A stretch of 8,217 bases of DNA from Magnetovibrio sp. (lineage in GTDB: Bacteria; Pseudomonadota; Alphaproteobacteria; Rhodospirillales; Magnetovibrionaceae), in NCBI GenBank assembly GCA_016763255.1, contig JAESUA010000356.1, positions 1-8,217 of the forward strand. Reading direction: 5' to 3'. Both the position numbers and the translations under genes were made by a program. The notes beneath the pieces are model-generated. The model saw only the letters and a program-made list of their open reading frames with translations. It ran no database searches and was not told the DNA's origin. Below, piece by piece: positions 1 to 6,275 of the stretch (position 1 is its first letter; the number at the start of each line of letters is the position of its first letter).

Positions 1-245
1 CGGTGGTTTCATATTCAATTTCAATTGTCAGTTTCAGTGCATCATTGGCCAGCACGGATGCAATCGAATTTGAATACCAACAGTCCCTGACGGCTAGTCT
101 GCAAGCGAAATCAGACAACTTTCGCGGCGTTAACTTAGACGAAGAAATGACCCAATTGATGTTGTTTGAGCAAGCCTATGGCGCTGCGGCCCGGATCATT
201 TCCACAATTCAAAAAATGTTCGACGCCCTCGAAAACATCGTTTAA
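1..245 (+). CDS. flgK: Flagellar hook-associated protein FlgK (HAP1), C-terminal end, 5' truncated by window
   Basis: FlgK is the first hook-filament junction protein; it is exported by the flagellar type III system and sits between hook and FlgL. Only the last ~80 residues are visible, with the reading frame running in from upstream of base 1 (codons begin at position 3). The segment SGVNLDEE-type signature appears here as RGVNLDEEMTQLMLFEQAYG followed by AAARIISTIQKMFDAL, which is the hallmark C-terminal D0/D1 helix of FlgK. The GTG at position 3 is an internal valine, not a start. The gene ends with TAA, 42 bases before flgL, the usual flgK-flgL order. No cysteine is present, as is common for exported axial proteins. 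Identification is by recognised family motif; the rest of the gene lies outside the window. Confidence 0.93.
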   Translation, partial: VVSYSISIVSFSASLASTDAIEFEYQQSLTASLQAKSDNFRGVNLDEEMTQLMLFEQAYGAAARIISTIQKMFDALENIV

Positions 246-276
246 TTCAATCAGGCAACGGCAGAATGCCGGATTT

Positions 277-280
277 GAGG
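277..280 (+). promoter_or_regulatory. Ribosome binding site of flgL
   Basis: GAGG lies 7 bases before the ATG at 288 and supports that start. A small perfect hairpin (CGGCA, loop GAA, TGCCG; 259-271) lies just upstream in the flgK-flgL gap. It has no T-tract and is not called as a terminator. Confidence 0.6.
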
Positions 281-287
281 TAACACC

Positions 288-2057
288 ATGGGAACACGCA
301 TCGGCACATACGCATCGCAACAGGTGATCAACACCTACCTGGCACGCGTACAGCAACGTATTCAATCGACTCAGCTCCAGTTGACCAGTGAAAAACGTTC
401 TCAGGACTACATCGGTCTGGCCCGAGATACACAACGCTTGCTGGGCTATGAGGTCGATACCCAACTGTTGACCAACTACAAACGCGATAACGATATTCAG
501 GACGTCTATTTAAAGTCTACGGCAACGGCCATTACCAGCCTGGAAACAACCGTTAAAGATTTCAAGGACCTATTGACCTCATACAACACCACGAGCCCGA
601 CGGACGAGTCCTCCGTTAAGACCATTCAAGAGCAGGCGTTCCGTGCCCTTCAGGCGATGCAATCGTATCTCAACACCGAAGTTAATGGTCGTTTTATCTT
701 TGCCGGCAATCGCACCAATACCTCACCTGTGGATTTAGGGTTGAGCACATTGGCGGCCTTTCAATCCAAGTATGACGGCGTCAACCTCAGCTATCCCACA
801 ACGCGTGCATCACACCTTGAAAATTTTACCGGCAATGCGGATTCAACCGGTCTAAAAAACTGGCTGACCTTCACCCAGGACAACGACGGCAATGCCACCA
901 CGGCGGGCACCGGCACCATCACCGCCACCACCGCCCAATTCACCAACGTGACGGTCGGAAGCCACATTGAAATTACCGGTACCGCCAACAACAACGGCAC
1001 CTACGAAGTCGCCGCAGTGACCAATGGCGGCAAGACCATTGAAGTCAACACCAAGATGTTGACCACCGAAACCGCATCAACATCCGCCGTTCTGACCGGA
1101 ACCAATGGCACGGTGCTGAACAGCGGCACGCTCACAAATGTCACCTTCAACCGCACGGCGGGAACCATGACCGCGGCGAGTGGAACAATGAGTGCCCTGA
1201 AAGTTGGCGACACCTTCACCGTCAGCGGCACGGCACAAAACAACGGAACCTTTGTGGTCGAAAGCAACACTGGCTCCGTCATCAAAATCAAAGTAGCAAA
1301 AATTGTTGATGAAGGCACCACGGCACAGACGGTCGTGTCTCTCACCGCCCAAAGTTTCACGTTCACCACAGGTGTCAATACGATTACTGCTAGTGCGGGC
1401 ACCCCCTTTAGTGGACTGCAGCCGGGAATGAAGATCACCACAGCAGGCTCCGCCAACAATAATACCTTCACCATAAAAAGTGTAGACAGCCCGACTCAAA
1501 TCACCGTGGAAGAAAACATCCCCGCCACGGTTGCTGATGCAGACGGCAATGACACCGCTACAGTCACAACCGCGACACCGACCCTCGATATCGTTGCCAA
1601 AAGCTTCACCTATACCGACAACGTCACCAGTTTCGATACCATCGATTCTGGCGTAGCGGGGACCTTCAGCAACGTCAAGCCGGGAATGAAAATGACCACC
1701 ACCGGCGCGATCAATGCTGGCAACAACCAAACTTATACGATTGCCACGGTATCCACTGACGGCAAAAGCGTCACCGTACTGGAATCCGTCACCACCGAAG
1801 TTGATGCGTTGAACGATGATACCGCTGTCATCTCCCAAGCCGATGGTAGCATCTCATCAAACTATTATTACGATGGGGATAAATTTAGCCGCGACCACCG
1901 CGCGTCGAAAACACGTGAATTTACGATGGACCTCAATGCCATTGACCCCGCTTTTGAAAAAGCCATCCGGGCCATGAGCATCATTGCCCAGGGTAAATTT
2001 GGAACCGTCGGGGCCTGGATCATGCGAGCAATTCCGGCCGCAAAACCGATGCCGTGA
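288..2057 (+). CDS. flgL: Flagellar hook-filament junction protein FlgL (HAP3), main part, ended early by a frameshift
   Basis: FlgL is the adaptor between FlgK and the flagellin filament. Residues 1-170 form the N-terminal D0/D1 helical region (MGTRIGTYAS..., then long helices ending EVNGRFIFAGN, a typical FlgL/flagellin motif). Residues ~207-517 are a Thr/Asn/Gly-rich insertion of four degenerate repeats. Residues 524-575 return to the family with NYYYDGDKFSRDHR, then DLNAIDPAFEKAIRAM and IIAQGKFGT. After Gly575 the frame reads a non-family tail of 14 residues to a TGA, while the true C-terminus continues one frame away. With one base restored the protein would be about 689 residues, against about 300 for ordinary FlgL, the excess being the insertion. 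No cysteines are present. It follows flgK by 42 bases. The family call is secure; whether the break is biological or a sequencing error is open. Confidence 0.9.
   Translation: MGTRIGTYASQQVINTYLARVQQRIQSTQLQLTSEKRSQDYIGLARDTQRLLGYEVDTQLLTNYKRDNDIQDVYLKSTATAITSLETTVKDFKDLLTSYNTTSPTDESSVKTIQEQAFRALQAMQSYLNTEVNGRFIFAGNRTNTSPVDLGLSTLAAFQSKYDGVNLSYPTTRASHLENFTGNADSTGLKNWLTFTQDNDGNATTAGTGTITATTAQFTNVTVGSHIEITGTANNNGTYEVAAVTNGGKTIEVNTKMLTTETASTSAVLTGTNGTVLNSGTLTNVTFNRTAGTMTAASGTMSALKVGDTFTVSGTAQNNGTFVVESNTGSVIKIKVAKIVDEGTTAQTVVSLTAQSFTFTTGVNTITASAGTPFSGLQPGMKITTAGSANNNTFTIKSVDSPTQITVEENIPATVADADGNDTATVTTATPTLDIVAKSFTYTDNVTSFDTIDSGVAGTFSNVKPGMKMTTTGAINAGNNQTYTIATVSTDGKSVTVLESVTTEVDALNDDTAVISQADGSISSNYYYDGDKFSRDHRASKTREFTMDLNAIDPAFEKAIRAMSIIAQGKFGTVGAWIMRAIPAAKPMP
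906..1838 (+). repeat. Four degenerate ~75-85-residue repeats forming an insertion domain within FlgL
   Basis: Four tandem protein-level units at about residues 207-280, 281-356, 357-438 and 439-517 share one pattern. A Gly-turn strand is seen as VTVGSHIEITG, LKVGDTFTVSG, LQPGMKITTAG and VKPGMKMTTTG. An Asn-rich turn and strand follow: GTANNNGTYEV, GTAQNNGTFVV, GSANNNTFTI and a variant with NAGNNQTYTI. Each unit ends with a Val/Ile strand and a Thr/Ala linker. The marker turns lie 73-86 residues apart. The units are diverged and I see no long exact DNA repeats, so this is an old domain duplication rather than a recent tandem array. Alternation of hydrophobic and Thr residues suggests beta-sandwich domains. 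By position it replaces or extends the surface-exposed variable domain of FlgL. The function is unknown. Confidence 0.8.
2010..2013 (+). other. Frameshift site in flgL (apparent loss of one G from a G run)
   Basis: In the frame from 288 the codons read GTC GGG GCC TGG and run to a stop at 2057. In the frame one base back the same stretch reads GLDHASNSGRKTDAVNLMNL and continues without interruption to the family C-terminus at 2356. Adding one G to the GGGG run gives GTC GGG GGC CTG and joins the two halves exactly at FGTVG-GLDHASN. The site does not fit the X-XXY-YYZ pattern of a programmed -1 slip, so an indel mutation or a homopolymer base-calling error is more likely. Confidence 0.85.
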
Positions 2058-2356
2058 ACTTGATGAATCTAGCCCTATACTTCAACGATACGAGCAACGC
2101 GCAGTTTGAAACGGGGTTCACCAACTCAATGCAGCAAAGCCAAGTCACACTTGGCTATCAACGGTCATTGCTGGACACCGTCAACACCGAACACACGCGA
2201 CTGATTGGATTTTTCGATGCACGGGTTGCGGAACTTGAAAATATCGACGAATTGGATGTGGTTACGCGCCTGCTTGATGATAAAAATGCGCTAGAGGCGT
2301 CCTATAAAGCCATGGCCACAATTCGCACCCTCAGTCTGCATAACTTTTTGAGGTAA
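2054..2356 (+). CDS. flgL: FlgL C-terminal part, out of frame with the N-terminal part
   Basis: This is the C-terminal D1/D0 helix of FlgL and not an independent gene. Family continuity in this frame begins at about 2012; the ATG at 2054 is just the first ATG available and overlaps the upstream stop region. The last 40 residues show the flagellin-family end: LENIDELDVVTRLLDDKNAL, then EASYKAMATIRTLSLHNFLR, which packs in the filament core. I see no convincing ribosome binding site before 2054. If the frameshift is real, a FlgL lacking this helix could not assemble properly and filament formation would probably fail. The TAA at 2354-2356 is followed by 75 bases before flaF, in which I see no gene and no strong hairpin. 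Confidence 0.85.
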   Translation: MNLMNLALYFNDTSNAQFETGFTNSMQQSQVTLGYQRSLLDTVNTEHTRLIGFFDARVAELENIDELDVVTRLLDDKNALEASYKAMATIRTLSLHNFLR

Positions 2357-2431
2357 TGTTTAGTGATATAAGCCGTTGAACAAAATTGGCCTTAGCCTGA
2401 CAATGTGCAATAATCGCGAAAGACAACAAAG

Positions 2432-2917
2432 ATGACATATAACATGGCAAAAAAACTTAATCAGACGGGCTACAGCTCTATTCCGCAGGCCAACTCTCCG
2501 CGGATGACCGAAGCTTGGGCCTTGATCGAGGCCGCCAGGCGCATCGCCGTGGCTTTGCAAGACGCCGAAGGTCGTGACATGAGCGACCCCAAGGTCAGGG
2601 CCGCCCTGCGCGAGCCCCTGCGCCTCAACTGGCGGCTTTGGACCATTTTTCAGGCGGAGCTCCTTCGTGAAGACACTGATTTACCAGAAGATATCAGGGT
2701 CAACATGCTCACGCTGTGTAACTACGTCGACAAACACACCGTCAAATGCATATCACAACCGACAGCCGAAAACATCGCCGGACTGATCGACATCAACCGC
2801 AATATTGCATCCGGACTGATGCAAAATGCACCTGACGAAAATGCCTTGAATAATGTGAACGAACAGAGTGGCAATCAACCGCCCGCCGATTACAAACCCG
2901 TTATCGAGCAGGCCTAA
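2432..2917 (+). CDS. flaF: Flagellar biosynthesis regulator / flagellin chaperone FlaF
   Basis: FlaF is a small helical cytoplasmic protein of Alphaproteobacteria needed for flagellin synthesis and secretion; in Caulobacter it acts with flagellins alongside the regulator FlbT. Family motifs appear in order: RMTEAWALIEAARRIAVAL (24-42), LRLNWRLWTIFQAEL (63-77), an LP-EDIRVNML helix (84-93) and NIAGLIDINRNIASGLM (114-130). At 161 residues it is somewhat longer than usual because of a polar tail after residue 130 rich in Asn, Gln and Pro, probably disordered. ATG 2432 is chosen as the first in-frame start; ATG 2444 (residue 5) is possible, and neither has a clear Shine-Dalgarno. The usual partner flbT is not adjacent in this window. 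It precedes a flagellin-like gene, matching its expected client. Confidence 0.9.
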   Translation: MTYNMAKKLNQTGYSSIPQANSPRMTEAWALIEAARRIAVALQDAEGRDMSDPKVRAALREPLRLNWRLWTIFQAELLREDTDLPEDIRVNMLTLCNYVDKHTVKCISQPTAENIAGLIDINRNIASGLMQNAPDENALNNVNEQSGNQPPADYKPVIEQA

Positions 2918-3005
2918 CAAGCCAACAGAACAAACTGCAGAATTGTTGGATTTTCACCCCCGTTTCTGCTAAGTTTGTAAAACTACAGAATGTAAATGAA
3001 CCGCT

Positions 3006-3013
3006 GGAAAGAG
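3006..3013 (+). promoter_or_regulatory. Ribosome binding site of the flagellin-like gene
   Basis: The purine run GGAAAGAG ends 9 bases before the ATG at 3023 and supports that start. The 105-base gap upstream (2918-3022) also holds a weak inverted repeat, CCAACA at 2922-2927 and TGTTGG at 2944-2949, with a 16-base loop and no proper T-tract. Confidence 0.5.
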
Positions 3014-3022
3014 CTGTAGAAC

Positions 3023-3877
3023 ATGGCATCCGGAACAATTGGCAATTTAGCACAGAGGCTCGCAACCATCCATCAGGCTGCGAGTGGGCCTAGTTTTGAG
3101 TTGCAGTTTAGCCAATTGCAAAACACCGTCATTCGCCGCCTCAACGATGAAATTCAAAAAGTCAACGAGGCCGGTGGTTCTAAGGCCGAGATGCTGAAGC
3201 TGCAGCGTGATGGCCGTAAGCTTGCAGAAAATTTACCCATTGTTGAAAAATTCTTGTTCGACACGGAATCCAATAAGGGCCGTTTGTCGACGATCTATGA
3301 CAAAATCACGTCCCTGGTCAGCAAGTTTACAGACGATGCCAATATGTCGGCTACCGATGTCGCCAATTTCAACACCGAACGCCAAGAAACCGTCGATGAA
3401 ATGAACCGCTTGTGGCAGCTGTCATATGTTGGATTCACCGATGGGGATACCATTCGCCGCCTGAAAAATGACATTTCAGTCTTAGAAGGGTTGACGCCGG
3501 TTGAGGGTGTGGTCGATCCGGAGGGCACCGATCCGGCCACCAACGCAAATCGTTCCGTGCTGAGCAGCTTGGAAACGCTGCAAACCCAAACCTCGACGGC
3601 GCAAACCGTCACGTTGAATTCGATCAAAGTCATCTTCGACATTCACAAAGGCATGATTTCCGACATGTTTACAATCCAAGCTGACGTCACCGAAATTAAT
3701 TCGTCGGCGCAATTGGCAAAATTGGCCGAAGCCGAACAAATTCAGCTCAGGTATGCTGCACTTTTGGAATCTATTTCATTGTCCTACGACGTTGCTTCTA
3801 GTTTTTCCGAGAATCTCGCCAAAAGCCTATCATCGCCAAGGCCCGAAAAGGGTTCGGTACTTAACCTCTTCAGCTGA
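3023..3877 (+). CDS. Divergent flagellin-like protein, function unproven
   Basis: This 284-residue, cysteine-free, mostly helical protein has no signal peptide or membrane segment. I do not recognise it as a named family, but two regions resemble the flagellin/FlgL core helices. Residues ~86-145 have the pattern of the flagellin N-terminal D1 helix (GRLSTIYDKITSLVSKFTDD, then FNTERQETVDEMNRL and GFTDGDTI, echoing the flagellin 'E...i.ei.Rla....FnG' pattern). Residues ~221-257 (DVTEINSSAQLAKLAEAEQI, then LRYAALLESISLS) parallel the C-terminal helix of the neighbouring FlgL (LENIDELDVV..., then ASYKAMATIRTLS). The extreme end SVLNLFS recalls flagellin tails. The length suits an alphaproteobacterial flagellin. 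It lies 105 bases after flaF and before a terminator. It could be a minor filament protein, an export substrate or a cytoplasmic helper; the similarity is by eye and needs a profile search. Confidence 0.6.
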   Translation: MASGTIGNLAQRLATIHQAASGPSFELQFSQLQNTVIRRLNDEIQKVNEAGGSKAEMLKLQRDGRKLAENLPIVEKFLFDTESNKGRLSTIYDKITSLVSKFTDDANMSATDVANFNTERQETVDEMNRLWQLSYVGFTDGDTIRRLKNDISVLEGLTPVEGVVDPEGTDPATNANRSVLSSLETLQTQTSTAQTVTLNSIKVIFDIHKGMISDMFTIQADVTEINSSAQLAKLAEAEQIQLRYAALLESISLSYDVASSFSENLAKSLSSPRPEKGSVLNLFS

Positions 3878-3901
3878 TCTGGCATCCACGAATTATTTTC
3901 T

Positions 3902-3925
3902 TAGCGCCGTCATGGCGCTATTTTT
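3902..3925 (+). terminator. Rho-independent terminator of the flagellar genes
   Basis: A perfect 7-bp stem, TAGCGCC and GGCGCTA, with loop GTCAT is followed at once by TTTTT. It starts 24 bases after the stop of the flagellin-like gene. Read on the minus strand, the same hairpin is followed by AGAAAATAATT rather than a T-run, so it is a strong terminator only for the plus strand. Confidence 0.88.
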
Positions 3926-3941
3926 ATGACCAAAACGCAAT

Positions 3942-4664
3942 CTATGTTGCCTTGCCGCGATCCTCAGGATGCTCCGTATACCAAGCCTCAGTGGCTGCAA
4001 TGAGTTCCTCCAAGCCTGCATGCTCGAGATTATCTCCCAAGTGCTGGGCGATCCAACTGGCACGTTTGAGATCTTGGGCCGTATCCACACATAGATTTAA
4101 ATGGGTTAAATCACCGCCATCTTCACGAACCACGTTGACGATCTTAAATTGTTTGGGATGCTGATAGAAATAATGCGTCACGTGTTCAAAATCAACAGCC
4201 TCGCTCATTTGAGAATAGGCACGTTCATAAGCATCACGGCTCACCACCTCAACGCTTAGGCCGCTTGGATAGGTGCGATCTTGAACATTGGTGAGCAATT
4301 CGGCGTCATTGTCTTCACGCAGTTCAATCATGTGGTCGATCATTGCCGGAATTTCAAACGGGCTGTCACCACAAATTCTCACCATGACGTCCAAATCAAA
4401 GGCACGCATACACCCCAAGGCGCGCCCGGATACATCATCTAAGCATCCGCGATAAAGCGAGATACCGTCTTGCTGTTCAACAAACGCGGCCAAAGTATCG
4501 TCACTGGTTTCATCCGATGTTGCGACGATCACCCGGTCAGCATTTTTGATGTAGCGCAAGCGATCAATAAGATAGCCCAACAGCGGTCGGCCGTCCATAT
4601 CCAGAAGCGCCTTACCGGGCAGTCGGGACGAATTCAGCCGTGAAAAAATCACAACACCGATCAT
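3942..4664 (-). CDS. SpsF-type cytidylyltransferase (probable CMP-sugar synthetase)
   Basis: This belongs to the CMP-Kdo/NeuA-like nucleotidyltransferase superfamily, SpsF branch, which activates a sugar acid (such as a nonulosonic acid) with CTP. From the ATG at 4664 it is 240 residues and opens MIGVVIFSRLNSSRLPGKAL, the family's start followed by the nucleotide-binding SRLPGK (13-18). Later come VRICGDSPF (95-103, Asp100 a likely metal ligand), YPSGLSVEVV (132-141), EHVTHYF (160-166) and an Asp in LCVDTAQDL (191-199). An ATG at 4688 adds 8 residues, but the 4664 start overlaps the upstream stop as ATGA, a typical translational coupling, and fits the family N-terminus. It is the last gene of the minus-strand operon. 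The Bacillus spore-coat pathway also pairs an SpsF with a GNAT (SpsD). The exact sugar is unknown. Confidence 0.85.
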   Translation of the reverse strand: MIGVVIFSRLNSSRLPGKALLDMDGRPLLGYLIDRLRYIKNADRVIVATSDETSDDTLAAFVEQQDGISLYRGCLDDVSGRALGCMRAFDLDVMVRICGDSPFEIPAMIDHMIELREDNDAELLTNVQDRTYPSGLSVEVVSRDAYERAYSQMSEAVDFEHVTHYFYQHPKQFKIVNVVREDGGDLTHLNLCVDTAQDLKRASWIAQHLGDNLEHAGLEELIAATEAWYTEHPEDRGKAT

Positions 4665-5380
4665 GACGAATGTCCCTCTCTCATCCAATGATAGCTCACC
4701 TGGGATTTTGCGCGGTCAAACCCCTGCCCTTTATAAAGCGTAAGTGAATGCAAATTAGTGTCTTGAGTGCCGACCCGAAGTTTTATTTTACACCCCGCAT
4801 AATGGCCCAATACACCTTGAATTAAGATCTTGCCCAATCCTTGTCCTTGAAAGTCCGGCGCAACGGCGATGAGATCAATGACCGCCGCGTCGCCATCAGA
4901 CATGCAGGTGACAAAACCACCGAGCTGGCCCTCAATATCAACCACCAAAACCGCATCCGCCCGACCCGCAAGACTGTTGGCAACCCAGGTTTCTTTGAGG
5001 CGGTCGGCGGCTTCGTTAGGCACACGGGTATCGGCATGAAAGCGGTCGTATGAAAATGCGCTGCGGGCAATGGCCAAGCAGGCGTTTCGGTCACCTTCGC
5101 CAACCAAGCGTGCATTTTGCGGCATTTGCGCCGATGGGGAAATATCGCGCTCTAGGGTGAGTAAAGTTTCGATGGGCTCGAAGCCATTGGCGAAAAGGTT
5201 TAGTGCCGCACGCTTATCGCTCGATGCAATACGTGCGGACACCAGCCATTGACCTTGCGTCTGCCACGCGCGCACCAGCGCATTGAGATCGTCGCCACCC
5301 CCATGGCAAGGAACGACGCGCCCCACAGGCGCGCCGAACACATCGCTTTCAAAACTCAGGGTGTCAAACTGCCACTTCAC
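4661..5380 (-). CDS. GNAT-family N-acetyltransferase, WecD/RffC-like, amino-sugar type
   Basis: This probably transfers acetyl from acetyl-CoA to an amino group of a nucleotide-linked amino sugar. From the GTG at 5380 it is 239 residues. The N-terminal half resembles WecD (dTDP-fucosamine acetyltransferase) with LSFESDVFGAPVGRV (8-22), and the middle has the family's FSYDRFHADTRV (109-120) and TWVANSL (131-137). The C-terminal GNAT fold shows the acetyl-CoA motif VAPDFQGQGLGKILI (173-187) and ending LYKGQGF (215-221). The longer reading frame from 5509 would overlap the upstream gene by over 100 bases and adds a basic, non-family segment. The GTG start has AGGGG five bases upstream and lies 10 bases past the upstream stop. 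It overlaps the SpsF-type gene by 4 bases. PseH- or SpsD-like roles are both possible; the substrate is inferred from context. Confidence 0.85.
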   Translation of the reverse strand: MKWQFDTLSFESDVFGAPVGRVVPCHGGGDDLNALVRAWQTQGQWLVSARIASSDKRAALNLFANGFEPIETLLTLERDISPSAQMPQNARLVGEGDRNACLAIARSAFSYDRFHADTRVPNEAADRLKETWVANSLAGRADAVLVVDIEGQLGGFVTCMSDGDAAVIDLIAVAPDFQGQGLGKILIQGVLGHYAGCKIKLRVGTQDTNLHSLTLYKGQGFDRAKSQVSYHWMREGHSS

Positions 5381-5385
5381 GTGCG

Positions 5386-5390
5386 CCCCT
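5386..5390 (-). promoter_or_regulatory. Ribosome binding site fixing the GTG start of the acetyltransferase
   Basis: On the minus strand the upstream stop TAA is followed by AGGGG, then five bases, then GTG at 5380. This places the start after the methyltransferase gene and argues against the upstream ATG at 5509. Confidence 0.75.
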
Positions 5391-6263
5391 TTAGTCTTGC
5401 GGGTAATGATCGCGGGTTTCTTGATCCCAACGACCAAAAAAGCCGACGATTTTCTCCCAACTGTCGCCTTGCCAGTCAATTTCCTGGCTGCGGTCCGTCT
5501 TCTGACCAATCATGGTCAAATAATCGGTATCGATGTAGCGATTGACCTCAACCATTTTGATCCCCGTAACCGCCATCAAGCCCTGCAAGCAATTGGCGCT
5601 GAACCGGAAACAATGCGTATCCACCGGATTTTTGGTGAAATAATCATAGAGGCGCTTTTTAAAGGGCACCAAAATACGGCTGCCGGTGGCGATCATCAGG
5701 TGGCCATCGTCTTTGAGCAACTCATAAGCCGCATTCAACATTCCGCGGCAATCTTGAGTATTTTCCAGGGTCCACATGATGGTGACAACGTCAAATTTCC
5801 GGCTTTCCTTCGAAGCAATGTATTGCTCGATGGTGCCGTGATAATTGGCGATGCCCGCATCCGTCATCATTTGACAGTTTTGCGGTGCCGGCTCGATGGC
5901 AAACACCTCGGCGCCATACTCCGCGCTCTTAACAATTTCAAGGAATTGCCCCTCGCCACCGCCAATGTCACACAGCGTTTTGCCTTTGAGGCCAATGGTC
6001 GTATCGATGAAATCCGCGACATATGTTTGACGCGCCTTCACCGCAGGAATCCGCGCGGTATAGCCCTTTTGAAAAATCTCTTTGCTCCACGCTTGGGCAA
6101 TACGCTCAATCGAACGGCGACGGCGCACATATACAAACCCACAATTTTTGCAAACGTGGACCTGCTCTTCAGCGTTCAGGTAATCCTGCAACACGGTGAG
6201 TGGTTCGGCTTCAGACGAACCACACAGGTCGCAATCGAACTCGCTATAGCCTTCATCAGTCAT
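5391..6263 (-). CDS. Class I SAM-dependent methyltransferase with N-terminal zinc ribbon
   Basis: The protein has 290 residues. A CxxC pair at Cys11/Cys14 (CDLCG) and another at Cys38/Cys41 (CKNCGFVYV) form a probable zinc ribbon, as in several sugar-modifying methyltransferases of surface-glycan clusters. The Rossmann core follows: motif I CDIGGGEGQFLEI (98-110), the acidic end of strand 2 at VFAIEP (120-125), FDVVTIMWTLENTQD (157-171) for strand 4, and LLKDDGHLMIATGS (182-195). The C-terminal ~80 residues contain a conserved-looking HCFRFSANCLQGLM segment and may bind the acceptor. It starts 10 bases after the amidotransferase stop with a strong ribosome binding site and is followed at 10 bases by the acetyltransferase. 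The operon suggests methylation of the amino sugar or of a glycan carrying it, but the acceptor cannot be read from the sequence; C-, N- or O-methylation are all possible. Confidence 0.82.
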   Translation of the reverse strand: MTDEGYSEFDCDLCGSSEAEPLTVLQDYLNAEEQVHVCKNCGFVYVRRRRSIERIAQAWSKEIFQKGYTARIPAVKARQTYVADFIDTTIGLKGKTLCDIGGGEGQFLEIVKSAEYGAEVFAIEPAPQNCQMMTDAGIANYHGTIEQYIASKESRKFDVVTIMWTLENTQDCRGMLNAAYELLKDDGHLMIATGSRILVPFKKRLYDYFTKNPVDTHCFRFSANCLQGLMAVTGIKMVEVNRYIDTDYLTMIGQKTDRSQEIDWQGDSWEKIVGFFGRWDQETRDHYPQD

Positions 6264-6269
6264 CTTCTA

Positions 6270-6275
6270 CTCCTT
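6270..6275 (-). promoter_or_regulatory. Ribosome binding site of the methyltransferase, overlapping the upstream stop
   Basis: Read on the minus strand, AAGGAG shares two bases with the TAA stop of the amidotransferase and lies 6 bases before the ATG at 6263. This supports both the start and coupling of the two genes. Confidence 0.75.

Noticed and set aside
1077..1838. 253-residue open frame on the minus strand across the flgL insertion (and others at 791-1000 and 1001-1474)
   Set aside because: They are shadows of the compositionally biased Thr/Asn/Gly repeat region; the plus-strand frame is continuous with FlgL motifs on both sides and the antisense products show no family features.
2005..2016. 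Programmed -1 ribosomal frameshift in flgL
   Set aside because: The codons GTC GGG GCC do not form an X-XXY-YYZ slippery heptamer and I see no obvious downstream stimulatory stem; a lost base explains it more simply.
2922..2949. Inverted repeat CCAACA / TGTTGG after flaF as a terminator
   Set aside because: The stem is 6 bp with a 16-base loop and only a short, mixed T stretch after it; too weak to call.
2969..2995. Sigma-28 (FliA)-like promoter: CTAAGTTT, 11 bases, GAATGTAA before the flagellin-like gene
   Set aside because: Only 10 of 16 positions match the enteric consensus TAAAGTTT-N11-GCCGATAA, with a poor -10 half. The place is right for a late flagellar promoter, but the match is too weak to call.
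5381..5509. Upstream extension of the acetyltransferase to an ATG at 5509
   Set aside because: It would overlap the methyltransferase gene by over 100 bases and adds a basic segment foreign to the family; the GTG at 5380 has a good ribosome binding site and gives the expected N-terminus.
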